Source: UBA6016 sp041915365
GTDB taxonomy: Bacteria; Campylobacterota; Campylobacteria; Campylobacterales; UBA6016
DNA: 64,000 nucleotides
Assembly: GCA_041915365.1 (NCBI GenBank)
Contig: JAYSBP010000001.1
Coordinates: forward strand, 186,001-250,000
Direction: 5' to 3'
Numbering within the stretch: position 1 is the first letter of the stretch; each line of letters begins with the position of its first letter. The notes under the pieces were generated by a model. The model ran no database searches. It was not told the DNA's origin and was given only the letters and a program-made list of their open reading frames with translations. The translations under genes were made by a program, and so were the position numbers. Below are positions 8,303 through 16,163 of this stretch, piece after piece.

Positions 8303-8695
8303 ATGAGAGTAGCAATACCTGTACACAACGAAAGTCTTAAAGTCTTTAAAAATGCCGGACATACCCCGTTTTTTGCCGTCTACGAGCTAGTCGGCGGTGG
8401 TATGTTCAAGAGCTTCAAGCTAGTGGAGCTTAGGGCAAACCCAAGAATAAACGCCGACCATGAAGATGAGTGCGAAGATGCTCACGGTAAATGCCACCAC
8501 GAGGGTGATGCGGAAGAGCACAAAAATGACCATAGAATAATGGCAGAGATAGTCAAAGACTGCGGAGTTCTAGGCGTAGATAAAGCGTGCAAAAATACAA
8601 AAATCGTTTTTGAAGAAGCCGGCATAAAAGTCATAGCGACTCACGGATGTGAAAAAGCGGACGATATGCTTCGTGAGGTATCAAAAAAAATCTAG
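8303..8695 (+). CDS. NifX/NifB-associated cofactor-binding domain protein with a His/Asp/Glu-rich insert
   Basis: A 130-residue protein of the dinitrogenase iron-molybdenum cofactor-binding family (PF02579: NifX, NafY and the NifB tail). It opens MRVAIPVHN and closes with the IKVIATHGCEKADD strand-turn of that fold. Between residues ~50 and 77 is an insert rich in His, Asp, Glu and Cys (for example CHHEGDAEEHK), absent from plain NifX, which could bind a metal. It sits between the ferredoxin and clpX and probably carries NifB-co or a related cluster. Whether it is NifX itself or a diverged relative cannot be settled here. Confidence 0.8.
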   Translation: MRVAIPVHNESLKVFKNAGHTPFFAVYELVGGGMFKSFKLVELRANPRINADHEDECEDAHGKCHHEGDAEEHKNDHRIMAEIVKDCGVLGVDKACKNTKIVFEEAGIKVIATHGCEKADDMLREVSKKI

Positions 8696-8704
8696 GAGTT
8701 AGTC

Positions 8705-9904
8705 ATGGAAGGCGTGGTTATCTGTTCTTTTTGCGGTAAAAGCCAAAAAGAGACAAAAAAAATGTTCTCCGTCGAAAACATCTCTATATGCGATGAGTGC
8801 ATAGAGACATGCCACTCCGTCCTTGACAAAGAGAGATTAAAAGAGGAAAAAGCTCTTTTTCAAAAAGGGCTTCCAAAGCCGTCTCAAATAGTCAAGTTCC
8901 TAGATAGCTACTGCATAGGTCAAGAAAAAGCTAAGATGACTCTTGCCGTAGCACTCTACAATCACTACAAACGAATAGAAAAGCCCATACACAGAGGCGT
9001 TGAAATCGAAAAAAGCAACATACTGCTCATCGGACCTACTGGAAGCGGTAAAACACTGCTGGCAAAAAGCCTAGCCAAAATAATGAACGTACCGTTTGCC
9101 GTAGCCGATGCCACAGCCCTTACCGAGGCTGGGTATGTCGGTGAAGATGTCGAGAGCATACTTTCTCGCCTACTTGCCGCCGCTAATTTCGATATAGACC
9201 TTGCAAAAAGGGGAATAGTCTACATAGACGAAATAGATAAAATAGCCCGCAAATCCGAGAGTGCCGTAAGCGGTAGAGATGTGTCGGGAGAAGGCGTACA
9301 GCAAGGATTGCTAAAAATTCTTGAGGGAGCTGAAGTCTATGTGCCGGTAAAGGGGAGTCGCAAGAACTCTACCACAGAAACAGTATTATTTGATACTACG
9401 CATGTACTATTTGTCTGCGGCGGTGCATTTGTGGGGCTTAGGGGCGAAGAGGTCAAAAAAGAGACAAAGATGGGATTTTTGAAAAAAGAGGAAGAAGCAT
9501 CTGAGTCTGACATAGAGCCAAAAGAGATAATAAAATATGGAATGATACCCGAGTTTATCGGCAGGTTGCCTGTTATTGCAGAGCTAAAAGCTCTAGCGGT
9601 AGAGGATTTGGTAAAGATACTCAAAGAGCCAAAGAACGCCTTAATCAAGCAATATAAAGCCCTTTTTGAATTTGACGGAATAGAGCTTGAATTTACAGAT
9701 GAGGCAATAGAGGAAATAGCAAAAAAAGCATACGATAGCAAAGTAGGAGCCAGAGGGCTACGGGGCATTATAGAAAAACTAATGTTGCCTCTTGAGTATG
9801 AAGCCCCATCTGATGAAAACCTAGAAAAAATCATAATCACAAAAGAATTTCTTGATGGCGAAAAGCCTATATTTGTTAGAAAATCTACAGCGATGGAGGG
9901 CTAG
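8705..9904 (+). CDS. clpX: ClpX-type AAA+ unfoldase encoded in the nif operon
   Basis: 399 residues, slightly short for ClpX. The N-terminal zinc domain has CSFC and CDEC. The AAA+ module shows Walker A GPTGSGKT, pore loop GYVGEDVE, Walker B IVYIDEID, the GEGVQQGLLK segment, arginine-finger region PEFIGRLPV and sensor-2 GARGLRG. The ClpP-docking tripeptide reads MGF instead of the common IGF/LGF. The substrate-selecting RKH loop reads RKN. It follows the nifX-like gene by nine bases with a GGAG site, so it is co-transcribed from the sigma-54-like promoter. Azotobacter vinelandii has a nif-linked ClpX2 that controls NifEN levels; this is probably a functional counterpart (inference) and not the housekeeping copy. 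Confidence 0.9.
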   Translation: MEGVVICSFCGKSQKETKKMFSVENISICDECIETCHSVLDKERLKEEKALFQKGLPKPSQIVKFLDSYCIGQEKAKMTLAVALYNHYKRIEKPIHRGVEIEKSNILLIGPTGSGKTLLAKSLAKIMNVPFAVADATALTEAGYVGEDVESILSRLLAAANFDIDLAKRGIVYIDEIDKIARKSESAVSGRDVSGEGVQQGLLKILEGAEVYVPVKGSRKNSTTETVLFDTTHVLFVCGGAFVGLRGEEVKKETKMGFLKKEEEASESDIEPKEIIKYGMIPEFIGRLPVIAELKALAVEDLVKILKEPKNALIKQYKALFEFDGIELEFTDEAIEEIAKKAYDSKVGARGLRGIIEKLMLPLEYEAPSDENLEKIIITKEFLDGEKPIFVRKSTAMEG

Positions 9905-10212
9905 ATAGAGGTTTGTGCCTCTATCCACTTTGAGAATTTATCACTAGCATCGTCGGCGTTTATCCGCACTATAGCCGGATTCTCGTACGAATGAATAGCC
10001 AAAATCTCCTCTTTTATCATTTCAAACAAATCATCTTTACTCTTTAATATTGCTATGACCTCGCTATCTTCGCAAAGCCTACCGCCCCATTCATAAATGG
10101 ACGTAACACTATCAATAATATTTGCGCAAGCTATTAATTTTTTTTCAAGCAATGCATGGGCTATTTTGCTTGCTTCGGCTTTATCTTTTGCTGTTATGTA
10201 TACGAGTATCAC
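9901..10212 (-). CDS. cutA: Divalent-cation tolerance protein CutA
   Basis: A 103-residue CutA1-family trimer-forming protein. It has the N-terminal VYITAKDKAEASKIAHALLE strand-helix, ACANIIDSVTSIYEW in the middle and the HSYENPAI segment near residue 84, all diagnostic of the family. Named for copper tolerance, its physiological role is unsettled. The GTG start overlaps the stop of the GGDEF/EAL gene (GTGA). Its stop codon shares the palindrome CTAG with the converging clpX stop. Confidence 0.92.
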   Translation of the reverse strand: MILVYITAKDKAEASKIAHALLEKKLIACANIIDSVTSIYEWGGRLCEDSEVIAILKSKDDLFEMIKEEILAIHSYENPAIVRINADDASDKFSKWIEAQTSI

Positions 10213-12380
10213 GGCAGATAAGGCCTGTCCGATAGCTCTTCTCTCGGCTCAGACAGATAAAAGCCTTGCGAATAATCTATATTCATCTGCGCCACCATAT
10301 CCTGAACTTCTCTTGAGTGGACAAACTCAGCAACTGTTTGTATCCCAAGCTTTTTGGCAAAGCTAACTATCGTCTCCACTATAATAACTGAGTGTTTGTC
10401 GATGTGAAGATTTTTGATTAGACTTCCGTCTATTTTTATGTAATCGACTTTTAGTCTCAGTATATGCTCAAAGTTTGAGTATCCAGTGCCAAAATCATCA
10501 ATCGCTATCTCTGCACCATACCTTTTTGCATCAGAGATAAAAGTTGAAACCTCTTCGTAGTTTTCTATGCCATCAGACTCAACAATCTCAAAAATCACCT
10601 TTACTTTGCCCGCCGTCTCAAATAGCTTACGCATAATGAGCTCTCTAACCCCAAGAGACAAAATATCTTCGGTTGTTATATTGATAGATACCGCATATTT
10701 TGAGTTCTCAAATTTTTTAAACGCCTTATCTATAACTATTTTTGTTATCGACTGATATAGCTTTGCTTTTTTCGATATCTCAAGAAAGAAAAACGGCGAT
10801 ATGGCTGTGCCGTTATTTTCAATAAATCTAACAAGTGCTTCGTATTTTTCTATCTTTCCCGTTTTTGAATCAACTATCGGCTGAAAATATGGGACTATTC
10901 TATCCTCAGCAATAGCCTCTCTTAGTTTTGCCGACCATGTGATATTGTTTTCATACTCTTTTGCTATCTCGAGCCCCTTATCGTAGACAAGATAAGGTAT
11001 TCGTCTTTGTTTGGCCTGTTTTAGCGCCATATCCGCATATTCGAGTTTGCCCTCAAGTGAGGCTCCGGCCGTTATCGATATGATTATTTTGTTTTCTTCG
11101 TAGTATATAGGCTCTTTCACAAATGAAGCCAGAAGCTTTTCCATCTCTTCTTCATCCTGATACTTGCCAGCCTCATCGCCGACTATCGCAAACTCATCAC
11201 CTGATAGTTTATAAAGTTTTAGTCTTTTTGGGAGTCTATCACGAATACTTTTTGCGATAGCGCACAGCACAAAATCGCCGACATTTGCCCCATAAAGGTC
11301 GTTTACCTCTTTGAATGAATCGATATTTATGAGCACTATGAAGCCGACATCGTTTTTGCCTACCTCTTCCATCATCGAAAATCTATTTGGAAGGCCGGTC
11401 ATAGCGTCGAAATAAAGTCTCTCTTTCAAATCCTCTTCATTTTTGGCTATCCGCTCCATCAAACTACCGAAGGCGTATCTGAGAACGGCAAAAATAATAA
11501 TAAGAAGCGGTAGCGAAAACAAGATTGAACGCATTATACTGCCTCTTGTTTCTTGCATATCATGCTTAACATCAAGAGCAAACAACATTTTGGCCACCAG
11601 ACGGCCGTTATAGTCGGTAATGTTATACTCGCTGAGGTTCATCATCTTCTCTTCAACCTCAATAGTCGGCTCTGAGAAGTTGAAATCGTGCGGTACTTTT
11701 CCAAAAATTGAGTCATTCGACGTTACGACGCTGAAGTCGCCTATCTTGTGTCTGGCATCTACCGCACCAAATTTTTGCATAGCTTTTGTATCAAAAAGTA
11801 TGGCCGTTTTTGCTTTCAGATAATCGTCAAGTCTATTTTGCAGCGTCGCCACGTCTGCGCCGACGTGGAAAAAACCAACATACCGCCCCTCATAAAAGAT
11901 AGGTGCCAAATATACGAAGTTTAGCCCATAGAGTGTCGGCTCAAACGAGTAAATAGCTTTGTGATTTGAGTTTATTTCGGCTATTATCGGTCGTTTTTGG
12001 GATAGGTTATCACCGTATTTGTTTGGCTCTTGCATCCTCAAAAAGTGTGTATTATCGTCACAAATAAAGGCCATAAGCTTAAAATGAGAGCCGTACATCT
12101 CATAAAAAGGCTTTGCAAGCTCATATAACCTTTTTCTATCTCTTTTTGCAAAAGCTTCTTTGATTTTATCGTCACCGACGACTATATTTGCTTTAGCCTC
12201 AAGCTCAGAACCTATATCACTCATTATCACTTTATACATTAAAGACGCATAGCGTTGCTGCAACTGCACTTGCGCATTTAGCTGTTTGTATTCGTCTCTC
12301 GCCTTAAGCGAAGTAAATAGTACGACCAAGGCTGTCGCTACAGCCATAACTATAACTGTAGCCTTACCGACAATACTCAA
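10209..12380 (-). CDS. Membrane-anchored sensor with GGDEF and EAL domains
   Basis: A 723-residue cyclic-di-GMP enzyme. It has a TM helix at ~5-25, a periplasmic sensor at ~30-275 with the FLRMQEP..GDNLSQKRP pattern of Cache-type (dCache_3-like) domains, and a second TM at ~283-303. The GGDEF domain at ~325-470 has signature SGDEF, an accepted active variant, and no RxxD inhibitory site in front. The EAL domain at ~490-720 has YEALVRF, DDFGTGYSNF and KIDGSLIKNL, so both activities look possible. The start is TTG with GGAA five bases upstream. It controls motility or attachment in a way that cannot be deduced. Confidence 0.9.
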   Translation of the reverse strand: MSIVGKATVIVMAVATALVVLFTSLKARDEYKQLNAQVQLQQRYASLMYKVIMSDIGSELEAKANIVVGDDKIKEAFAKRDRKRLYELAKPFYEMYGSHFKLMAFICDDNTHFLRMQEPNKYGDNLSQKRPIIAEINSNHKAIYSFEPTLYGLNFVYLAPIFYEGRYVGFFHVGADVATLQNRLDDYLKAKTAILFDTKAMQKFGAVDARHKIGDFSVVTSNDSIFGKVPHDFNFSEPTIEVEEKMMNLSEYNITDYNGRLVAKMLFALDVKHDMQETRGSIMRSILFSLPLLIIIFAVLRYAFGSLMERIAKNEEDLKERLYFDAMTGLPNRFSMMEEVGKNDVGFIVLINIDSFKEVNDLYGANVGDFVLCAIAKSIRDRLPKRLKLYKLSGDEFAIVGDEAGKYQDEEEMEKLLASFVKEPIYYEENKIIISITAGASLEGKLEYADMALKQAKQRRIPYLVYDKGLEIAKEYENNITWSAKLREAIAEDRIVPYFQPIVDSKTGKIEKYEALVRFIENNGTAISPFFFLEISKKAKLYQSITKIVIDKAFKKFENSKYAVSINITTEDILSLGVRELIMRKLFETAGKVKVIFEIVESDGIENYEEVSTFISDAKRYGAEIAIDDFGTGYSNFEHILRLKVDYIKIDGSLIKNLHIDKHSVIIVETIVSFAKKLGIQTVAEFVHSREVQDMVAQMNIDYSQGFYLSEPREELSDRPYLP

Positions 12381-12419
12381 ATGATTTCCAATTTTATAGT
12401 TTTATTTTTTTAGATATTT

Positions 12420-12427
12420 GCCGATAA
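12420..12427 (+). promoter_or_regulatory. Candidate FliA (sigma-28) -10 element
   Basis: GCCGATAA, identical to the sigma-28 -10 consensus, lies in AT-rich DNA 90 bases before the ATG of a flagellar-rod-like gene. No good -35 is visible at the usual spacing; only T-runs are present, as is common in Campylobacterota. It supports flagellar regulation of the downstream gene but could be chance. Confidence 0.4.
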
Positions 12428-12516
12428 ATATATCAAGTTTTAATCTCAAAGTAAAGAAATTATTACAGTTTTAGAGTACAATTTAGCACAAAAAACGCAC
12501 AAAATGGAGGCATACG

Positions 12517-12825
12517 ATGTTTGGCTCTACAATATCATCAATGAACGCTCACTCCACATGGATGGATGTAAACGCAAATAATGTTGCAAATGTAAATAGC
12601 GACAAATTTAAAAGCATAGATACAAAACTTGAGGCTGATGGACAAAATAATCCGCAAGCGGTTCTTAGGGAAAACGAGAGCGCAGTCGCTGAAGATAGAA
12701 GTAATACCGATTTAGCAAAAGAGCTTACCGATCAAATTCCGATAGAAAAAGGGTTCGGCGTTAATGTAAGTGTTATAAAAACCAAGGATGAAATGCTTGG
12801 CACATTGATGGATATAAAAAGCTAG
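12517..12825 (+). CDS. Small flagellar rod/hook-family protein (FlgC/FlgE-like termini)
   Basis: 102 residues, with a GGAGG ribosome site. The N-terminus (residues ~1-33) has the MDVNANNVANVNSDKFK pattern of flagellar rod/hook proteins, where the Asn-rich ANNxAN motif starts the family. The C-terminus ends in the ~12-residue helix DEMLGTLMDIKS, like the closing helix of FlgB/FlgC/FlgE. Between them there is almost none of the usual domain, so it is far shorter than FlgC (~140-160) or FlgE. It is an orphan: no other flagellar gene is nearby. A FliA-like -10 lies upstream. Confidence 0.7.
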   Translation: MFGSTISSMNAHSTWMDVNANNVANVNSDKFKSIDTKLEADGQNNPQAVLRENESAVAEDRSNTDLAKELTDQIPIEKGFGVNVSVIKTKDEMLGTLMDIKS

Positions 12826-12843
12826 GGGAAAGCCCCCAAGCTT
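12819..12843 (+). terminator. Hairpin at the end of the flagellar-rod-like gene
   Basis: AAGCT-a-GGGG, loop AAAG, CCCC-ca-AGCTT: a nine-pair stem interrupted by a small bulge, starting just before the stop codon and reaching into the gap before the converging RRM gene. There is no U-tract, so it may be a transcript-stabilising hairpin and not a true terminator. Confidence 0.4.
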
Positions 12844-12854
12844 AAAGCGTCGAA

Positions 12855-13115
12855 TTAATCTCTCGGTTTTTTAGGAAGAGCGAAGTCAATTTTTAGTCTT
12901 CTGCCCATAAACTCTTGACCGTCTAGCTCATCTTTTGACTTTTTAGCGGCAGCTGATTCTGCAAATTCAACAAAACCAAAACCTTTTTTGATACCGTCTT
13001 TTTCGATTAGCCTTACTTTGGCTACTTCGCCATACTCGCCAAAAAGCGCCTCTAGGTCTTCTTTTGAAGCCTTATAGTTTAGATTGCCGACATAAAGGGT
13101 ATTAAGTTCACCCAT
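12855..13115 (-). CDS. RRM-domain RNA-binding protein
   Basis: 86 residues starting at ATG 13115, eight bases from AAGGA; the longer frame upstream lacks a ribosome site. A single RNA-recognition motif fills residues ~4-78, with RNP2 LYVGNL and RNP1 KGFGFVEF, plus a short basic tail. Such one-domain glycine-poor RRM proteins are common in Campylobacterota and cyanobacteria and bind RNA, often in cold or stress. About 220 bases of AT-rich non-coding DNA separate it from lsrK. Confidence 0.9.
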   Translation of the reverse strand: MGELNTLYVGNLNYKASKEDLEALFGEYGEVAKVRLIEKDGIKKGFGFVEFAESAAAKKSKDELDGQEFMGRRLKIDFALPKKPRD

Positions 13116-13300
13116 AAGAGAATTCCTTGAAAATGAAGTTTTCCTTCGAGACGCTATGGGCAAAACGGAGATTTTGGACGCATAGGCTACGAAGCTGTAT
13201 ATATTCTATAATAATAAAAATAAAAACGTAGCTTAAATTTTAATCTTTTTTTGAAGATATGTCACAATTCATTTACAAAAGCAGCTAAAAATCGTTAATG

Positions 13301-13306
13301 TATAAT
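13301..13306 (+). promoter_or_regulatory. Sigma-70-like -10 element of lsrK
   Basis: A perfect TATAAT 29 bases before the lsrK start codon. The -35 region at the right distance is poor; TTTACA lies 23 bases upstream, which is too far. Motif match only. Confidence 0.35.
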
Positions 13307-13334
13307 AAATGCAGATAATTATAAGGGGGCGAAA

Positions 13335-14894
13335 TTGGGTTATTTATTGGCTATAGATGCCGGCACGGGAAGCGGAAGGGCCGTTATATTTGATGAGCTT
13401 GGCAATCAAATAGGCGTAGGTCAAGAGGAGTGGACTCACAGCGGAGAACAAGGCGTTGTGGGTGCTATGAATTTTGATACGAAAAACGGCTGGTCACTTA
13501 TATGTAGATGTATCAAAAAAGCTGTGCAAGACGCAAAAATAAATGTAAAAGATATTAAAGCCGTCACCTCAACGAGCATGAGAGAGGGAATTGTCTTATA
13601 CGACAAAGATGGAAATGAAATATGGGCGGTGGCAAACGTAGACTCAAGGGCTGGGGCGGAAGTGGCGGCAATGAAAAAAGAATTTGTCGGTGTTGAAGAG
13701 CAGTTTTATGCTAGAAGCGGGCAGACGTTTGCACTTGGGGCTCTGCCTAGGCTAATGTGGCTCAAAAATAATAGACCGAATATATATGAAAAAGCGGCAC
13801 ACCTAACAATGATAGACACTTGGGTGCTCCAAAAACTTAGCGGAGTATTCGCATGCGACCCGTCAAACGGCGGTACTACTGGGGTGTGGGAGCTGTCAAA
13901 AAGAGATTTTGCAAAAGATATGGCTAACAAAGTCGGACTCAACGGGGATATTTTCCCAAAAGTTTTTGAACCTGGAACAATAATAGGCGAAGTAGGCCAA
14001 AAAGCGGCGGATGAGAGCGGACTAACGGTTGGCACTCCGGTAGTCATGGGGGGCGGCGACGTACAAATGGGCTCTGCTGGACTCGGTATCGTAAGAGAGG
14101 GTGAATGCGCAGTGCTTGGCGGTACTTTTTGGCAACAAGTCATCAATATCAAAGACGGCACGGTAGACCCAAATATGAATTTGCGGATAAATCCGCACGT
14201 TATCAAAGGACTTTCGCAAGCCGAAGGGATTACGTTTTTTGCGGGAATGGTGATGAGGTGGTTTCGCGATACGCTTGCAGTAAAAGAAAAAGACGAAGCG
14301 GCAAAACTGGGCATAGACGCCTACACACACTTAGAAAAACTAGCAACAGCCATTCCGGTCGGAAGCTACGGCATAATACCGATATTCTCTGATGCTATGA
14401 AATACGGAAAATGGATACACGCCGCTCCGTCGTTCTTGAATTTGCCGTTTGACAGTGAAAAAATGAGCGTAGCGGCTCTTTTTAGAAGTTTGCAGGAAAA
14501 TGCAGCAATAGTGAGTACCGTAAACCTAGAAGCGGTAGCAAAATTTAGCGGCACAAGCCCAAAAGAGATAGTCTTTGCCGGCGGAGCGTCTAAGGGATTT
14601 TTATGGCCACAGATACTAGCCGACGTAACTGGACTTAGCGTAAAAACACCTATAGTCAAGGAGGCTACTAGCCTTGGAGCGGCATTTGCCGCAGGAAGCG
14701 CAGTCGGTGTATACAAAAATATAGAAGAGGCGGCAAGCTCTCTTGTCAAATGGGATAAAGAGTTTTCTCCAAACCTAGAAAACAAAAAAATATATGACGA
14801 AGCCAAAGAGAGGTGGCAGAAAGCATACTCAAAAATGCTTGAGCTACTAGATGATGGAACAACCACACCGATGTGGAAAGCTCCTGGGTTATAG
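13335..14894 (+). CDS. lsrK: Autoinducer-2 kinase LsrK
   Basis: Phosphorylates AI-2 (the open form of DPD) at C5 using ATP, trapping it in the cytoplasm. The 519-residue FGGY-family kinase has LAIDAGTGSGRAVIFDELGN at the N-terminus (phosphate 1 motif), STSMREGIVLY, DPSNGGTTG, VMGGGDVQMGSAGLG, VLGGTFWQQV, FAGGASKG and the LsrK-like C-terminal end TTTPMWKAPGL. These match E. coli LsrK along the whole length, not glycerol or xylulose kinases. The start is TTG with AGGGGG five bases upstream. No lsrACDB, lsrR, lsrF or lsrG is in the window; a cupin gene follows instead. Confidence 0.9.
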   Translation: MGYLLAIDAGTGSGRAVIFDELGNQIGVGQEEWTHSGEQGVVGAMNFDTKNGWSLICRCIKKAVQDAKINVKDIKAVTSTSMREGIVLYDKDGNEIWAVANVDSRAGAEVAAMKKEFVGVEEQFYARSGQTFALGALPRLMWLKNNRPNIYEKAAHLTMIDTWVLQKLSGVFACDPSNGGTTGVWELSKRDFAKDMANKVGLNGDIFPKVFEPGTIIGEVGQKAADESGLTVGTPVVMGGGDVQMGSAGLGIVREGECAVLGGTFWQQVINIKDGTVDPNMNLRINPHVIKGLSQAEGITFFAGMVMRWFRDTLAVKEKDEAAKLGIDAYTHLEKLATAIPVGSYGIIPIFSDAMKYGKWIHAAPSFLNLPFDSEKMSVAALFRSLQENAAIVSTVNLEAVAKFSGTSPKEIVFAGGASKGFLWPQILADVTGLSVKTPIVKEATSLGAAFAAGSAVGVYKNIEEAASSLVKWDKEFSPNLENKKIYDEAKERWQKAYSKMLELLDDGTTTPMWKAPGL

Positions 14895-14935
14895 AAAAAT
14901 TAGTAAAATAACGAAAAATAAAACTGGAAATATAA

Positions 14936-15304
14936 ATGCTTTTGACAAATGAAAACGAACACGAATACAGATTTGGTGACCACGGCCCAAAATATCTAGC
15001 AAAAGGGCCAAACATCGACTTTGGCGTAGTGGTAATAACGCCAGGGGAAGAGCACCCTTGCCATGCACACGAGAGACAAGAGGAGTCTTTTTTTGCTCTT
15101 GAAGGTGAGTGCGAGGTATGGGTGGATGGAAAGCTAGTCGTGCTAAAAGCTGGGGATTATCTACAGTGTACACCTGGGGAGTCTCATTATTTTCGCAACG
15201 TAAGCGACAAAAATTTTAAATCCGTATTTGTAAAGTCCATGCATACACCGGACAAAGACAGTGTCTATATCGAGTGGAAACCTGGGCAGGAGTTTAAGAA
15301 GTAG
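14936..15304 (+). CDS. Cupin-domain protein downstream of lsrK
   Basis: A 122-residue single-domain cupin. Motif 1 is HAHERQEESFFALEGE (H-x-H-x4-E-type metal ligands) and motif 2 has the later ligand His in PGESHYFRN, so a mononuclear metal site is likely. It follows lsrK by 41 bases on the same strand. The enzyme activity is unknown; cupins include isomerases, dioxygenases and sugar-binding proteins. Its position suggests it may act on phospho-AI-2 or a related short sugar, but that is inference only. The ribosome site is weak (GGAAA). Confidence 0.75.
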   Translation: MLLTNENEHEYRFGDHGPKYLAKGPNIDFGVVVITPGEEHPCHAHERQEESFFALEGECEVWVDGKLVVLKAGDYLQCTPGESHYFRNVSDKNFKSVFVKSMHTPDKDSVYIEWKPGQEFKK

Positions 15305-15433
15305 CCATTGTAAAAAAGTGCTGGCAACGCCCAAAACAACATTTATGCTGGTTTTTTGCGGCCTAGATGGGCACCATGACATCACAAACAAGGTAGATTG
15401 AAATATTTTTATTAGCTGGGGTCTTAAAAATAA

Positions 15434-15455
15434 ATTCCCGCCAAACGGCGGGAAT
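15434..15455 (-). terminator. Intrinsic terminator of the outer-membrane protein gene
   Basis: A perfect nine-base inverted repeat ATTCCCGCC / GGCGGGAAT with a four-base loop. On the minus strand it is followed by TTTATTTTT, giving a typical factor-independent terminator 25 bases after the end of the outer-membrane barrel gene. The remaining bases between the cupin gene and this hairpin (15305-15433) hold nothing I can identify. Confidence 0.75.
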
Positions 15456-15481
15456 GGAGTGTTGTTGAAATTTACGAAAAA

Positions 15482-16054
15482 TTAGAAGCGGTAGTTGTAG
15501 CCTAGATATACTCTGCCAATCTTTGTATTATCAAGCTTCAGCTCAATATTCTGTCCAGAAATTCTATAATCTTCACTCATGCTAGCGATAGAAATATAGT
15601 CATATCCAACCTCTATTTCATGTTTTTTTGCAATTTCATAAATCAATCCACCCTTGATATTCCATGCCGTAGCACTTTTATCAAAAGAGTATTTGTTCCC
15701 GTTAACCGTAAAGTCTTCTTTGTAACTGGCCGTACCTATGCCTCCGCCAACATATGGCTTTAGGTCACCGAATGAATGTTTGTAGACATAATTAAGTCTT
15801 GTATTGCTCATATTTGAAGCCAACTTCAAATACTCAACCTCGACACGATGAGCGTTCGCTAATTCATATCCGGCTTTTAAACCAAATCCACTTTTTGTGT
15901 CCGTAGAATCTCCTGATGCAGAAGCTCCAGTTGTCTTATTTTTAGCAGAAACATCAGTTTTTATTGCAGAACTTCCAACATTTGCTCCTGCATACCAATC
16001 CCCCGCCAACAAAGCGCCCGATGCTAGCAAACTAGCAAAAACAATTTTTTTCAT
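15482..16054 (-). CDS. Outer-membrane beta-barrel protein (OMP_b-brl type)
   Basis: A 190-residue precursor. The start is ATG 16054 with GGGAG upstream. A signal peptide (KK, hydrophobic core, cleavage after ALLAG or nearby) is followed by alternating amphipathic strands rich in Tyr and Gly: VEYLKLASNM, YVGGGIGTASY, EVGYDYIS. It ends in Phe (GYNYRF), as outer-membrane barrels do for BAM recognition. It resembles the eight-stranded OmpA/OmpX-like OMP_b-brl family. Function is unknown. It is divergent from an XRE regulator with a palindrome between them, and may be its target. Confidence 0.8.
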   Translation of the reverse strand: MKKIVFASLLASGALLAGDWYAGANVGSSAIKTDVSAKNKTTGASASGDSTDTKSGFGLKAGYELANAHRVEVEYLKLASNMSNTRLNYVYKHSFGDLKPYVGGGIGTASYKEDFTVNGNKYSFDKSATAWNIKGGLIYEIAKKHEIEVGYDYISIASMSEDYRISGQNIELKLDNTKIGRVYLGYNYRF

Positions 16055-16083
16055 AGCTTCTCCCAAAATGTAAAGAATTTACG

Positions 16084-16099
16084 ATGTTCTATTGAACAT
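16084..16099. promoter_or_regulatory. Palindromic operator candidate between barrel gene and XRE gene
   Basis: ATGTTC-TATT-GAACAT: perfect six-base arms with a four-base centre, midway between two divergent genes. A second, imperfect copy of the right part (CTATAGAACATTG at about 16145-16157, against CTATTGAACATTG here) lies 56 bases downstream. The arrangement is typical of an autoregulating helix-turn-helix repressor. Confidence 0.5.
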
Positions 16100-16163
16100 T
16101 GTGTTAAAGAGTTTAATAAAACTAAACTTAATAAAAGTTTTACCTATAGAACATTGGGAAATA

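Noticed and set aside
14022..14330. Antisense frames inside lsrK
   Set aside because: Pure shadows of a full-length, well-matched kinase gene; no ribosome site or family features.
15305..15433. Short frame encoding about 27 residues after the cupin gene
   Set aside because: No ribosome site, no conserved pattern; lies just before the barrel-gene terminator.
16092..16163. N-terminal extension of the XRE regulator
   Set aside because: No ribosome site at the upstream TTG, and the frame crosses the palindromic operator repeats.
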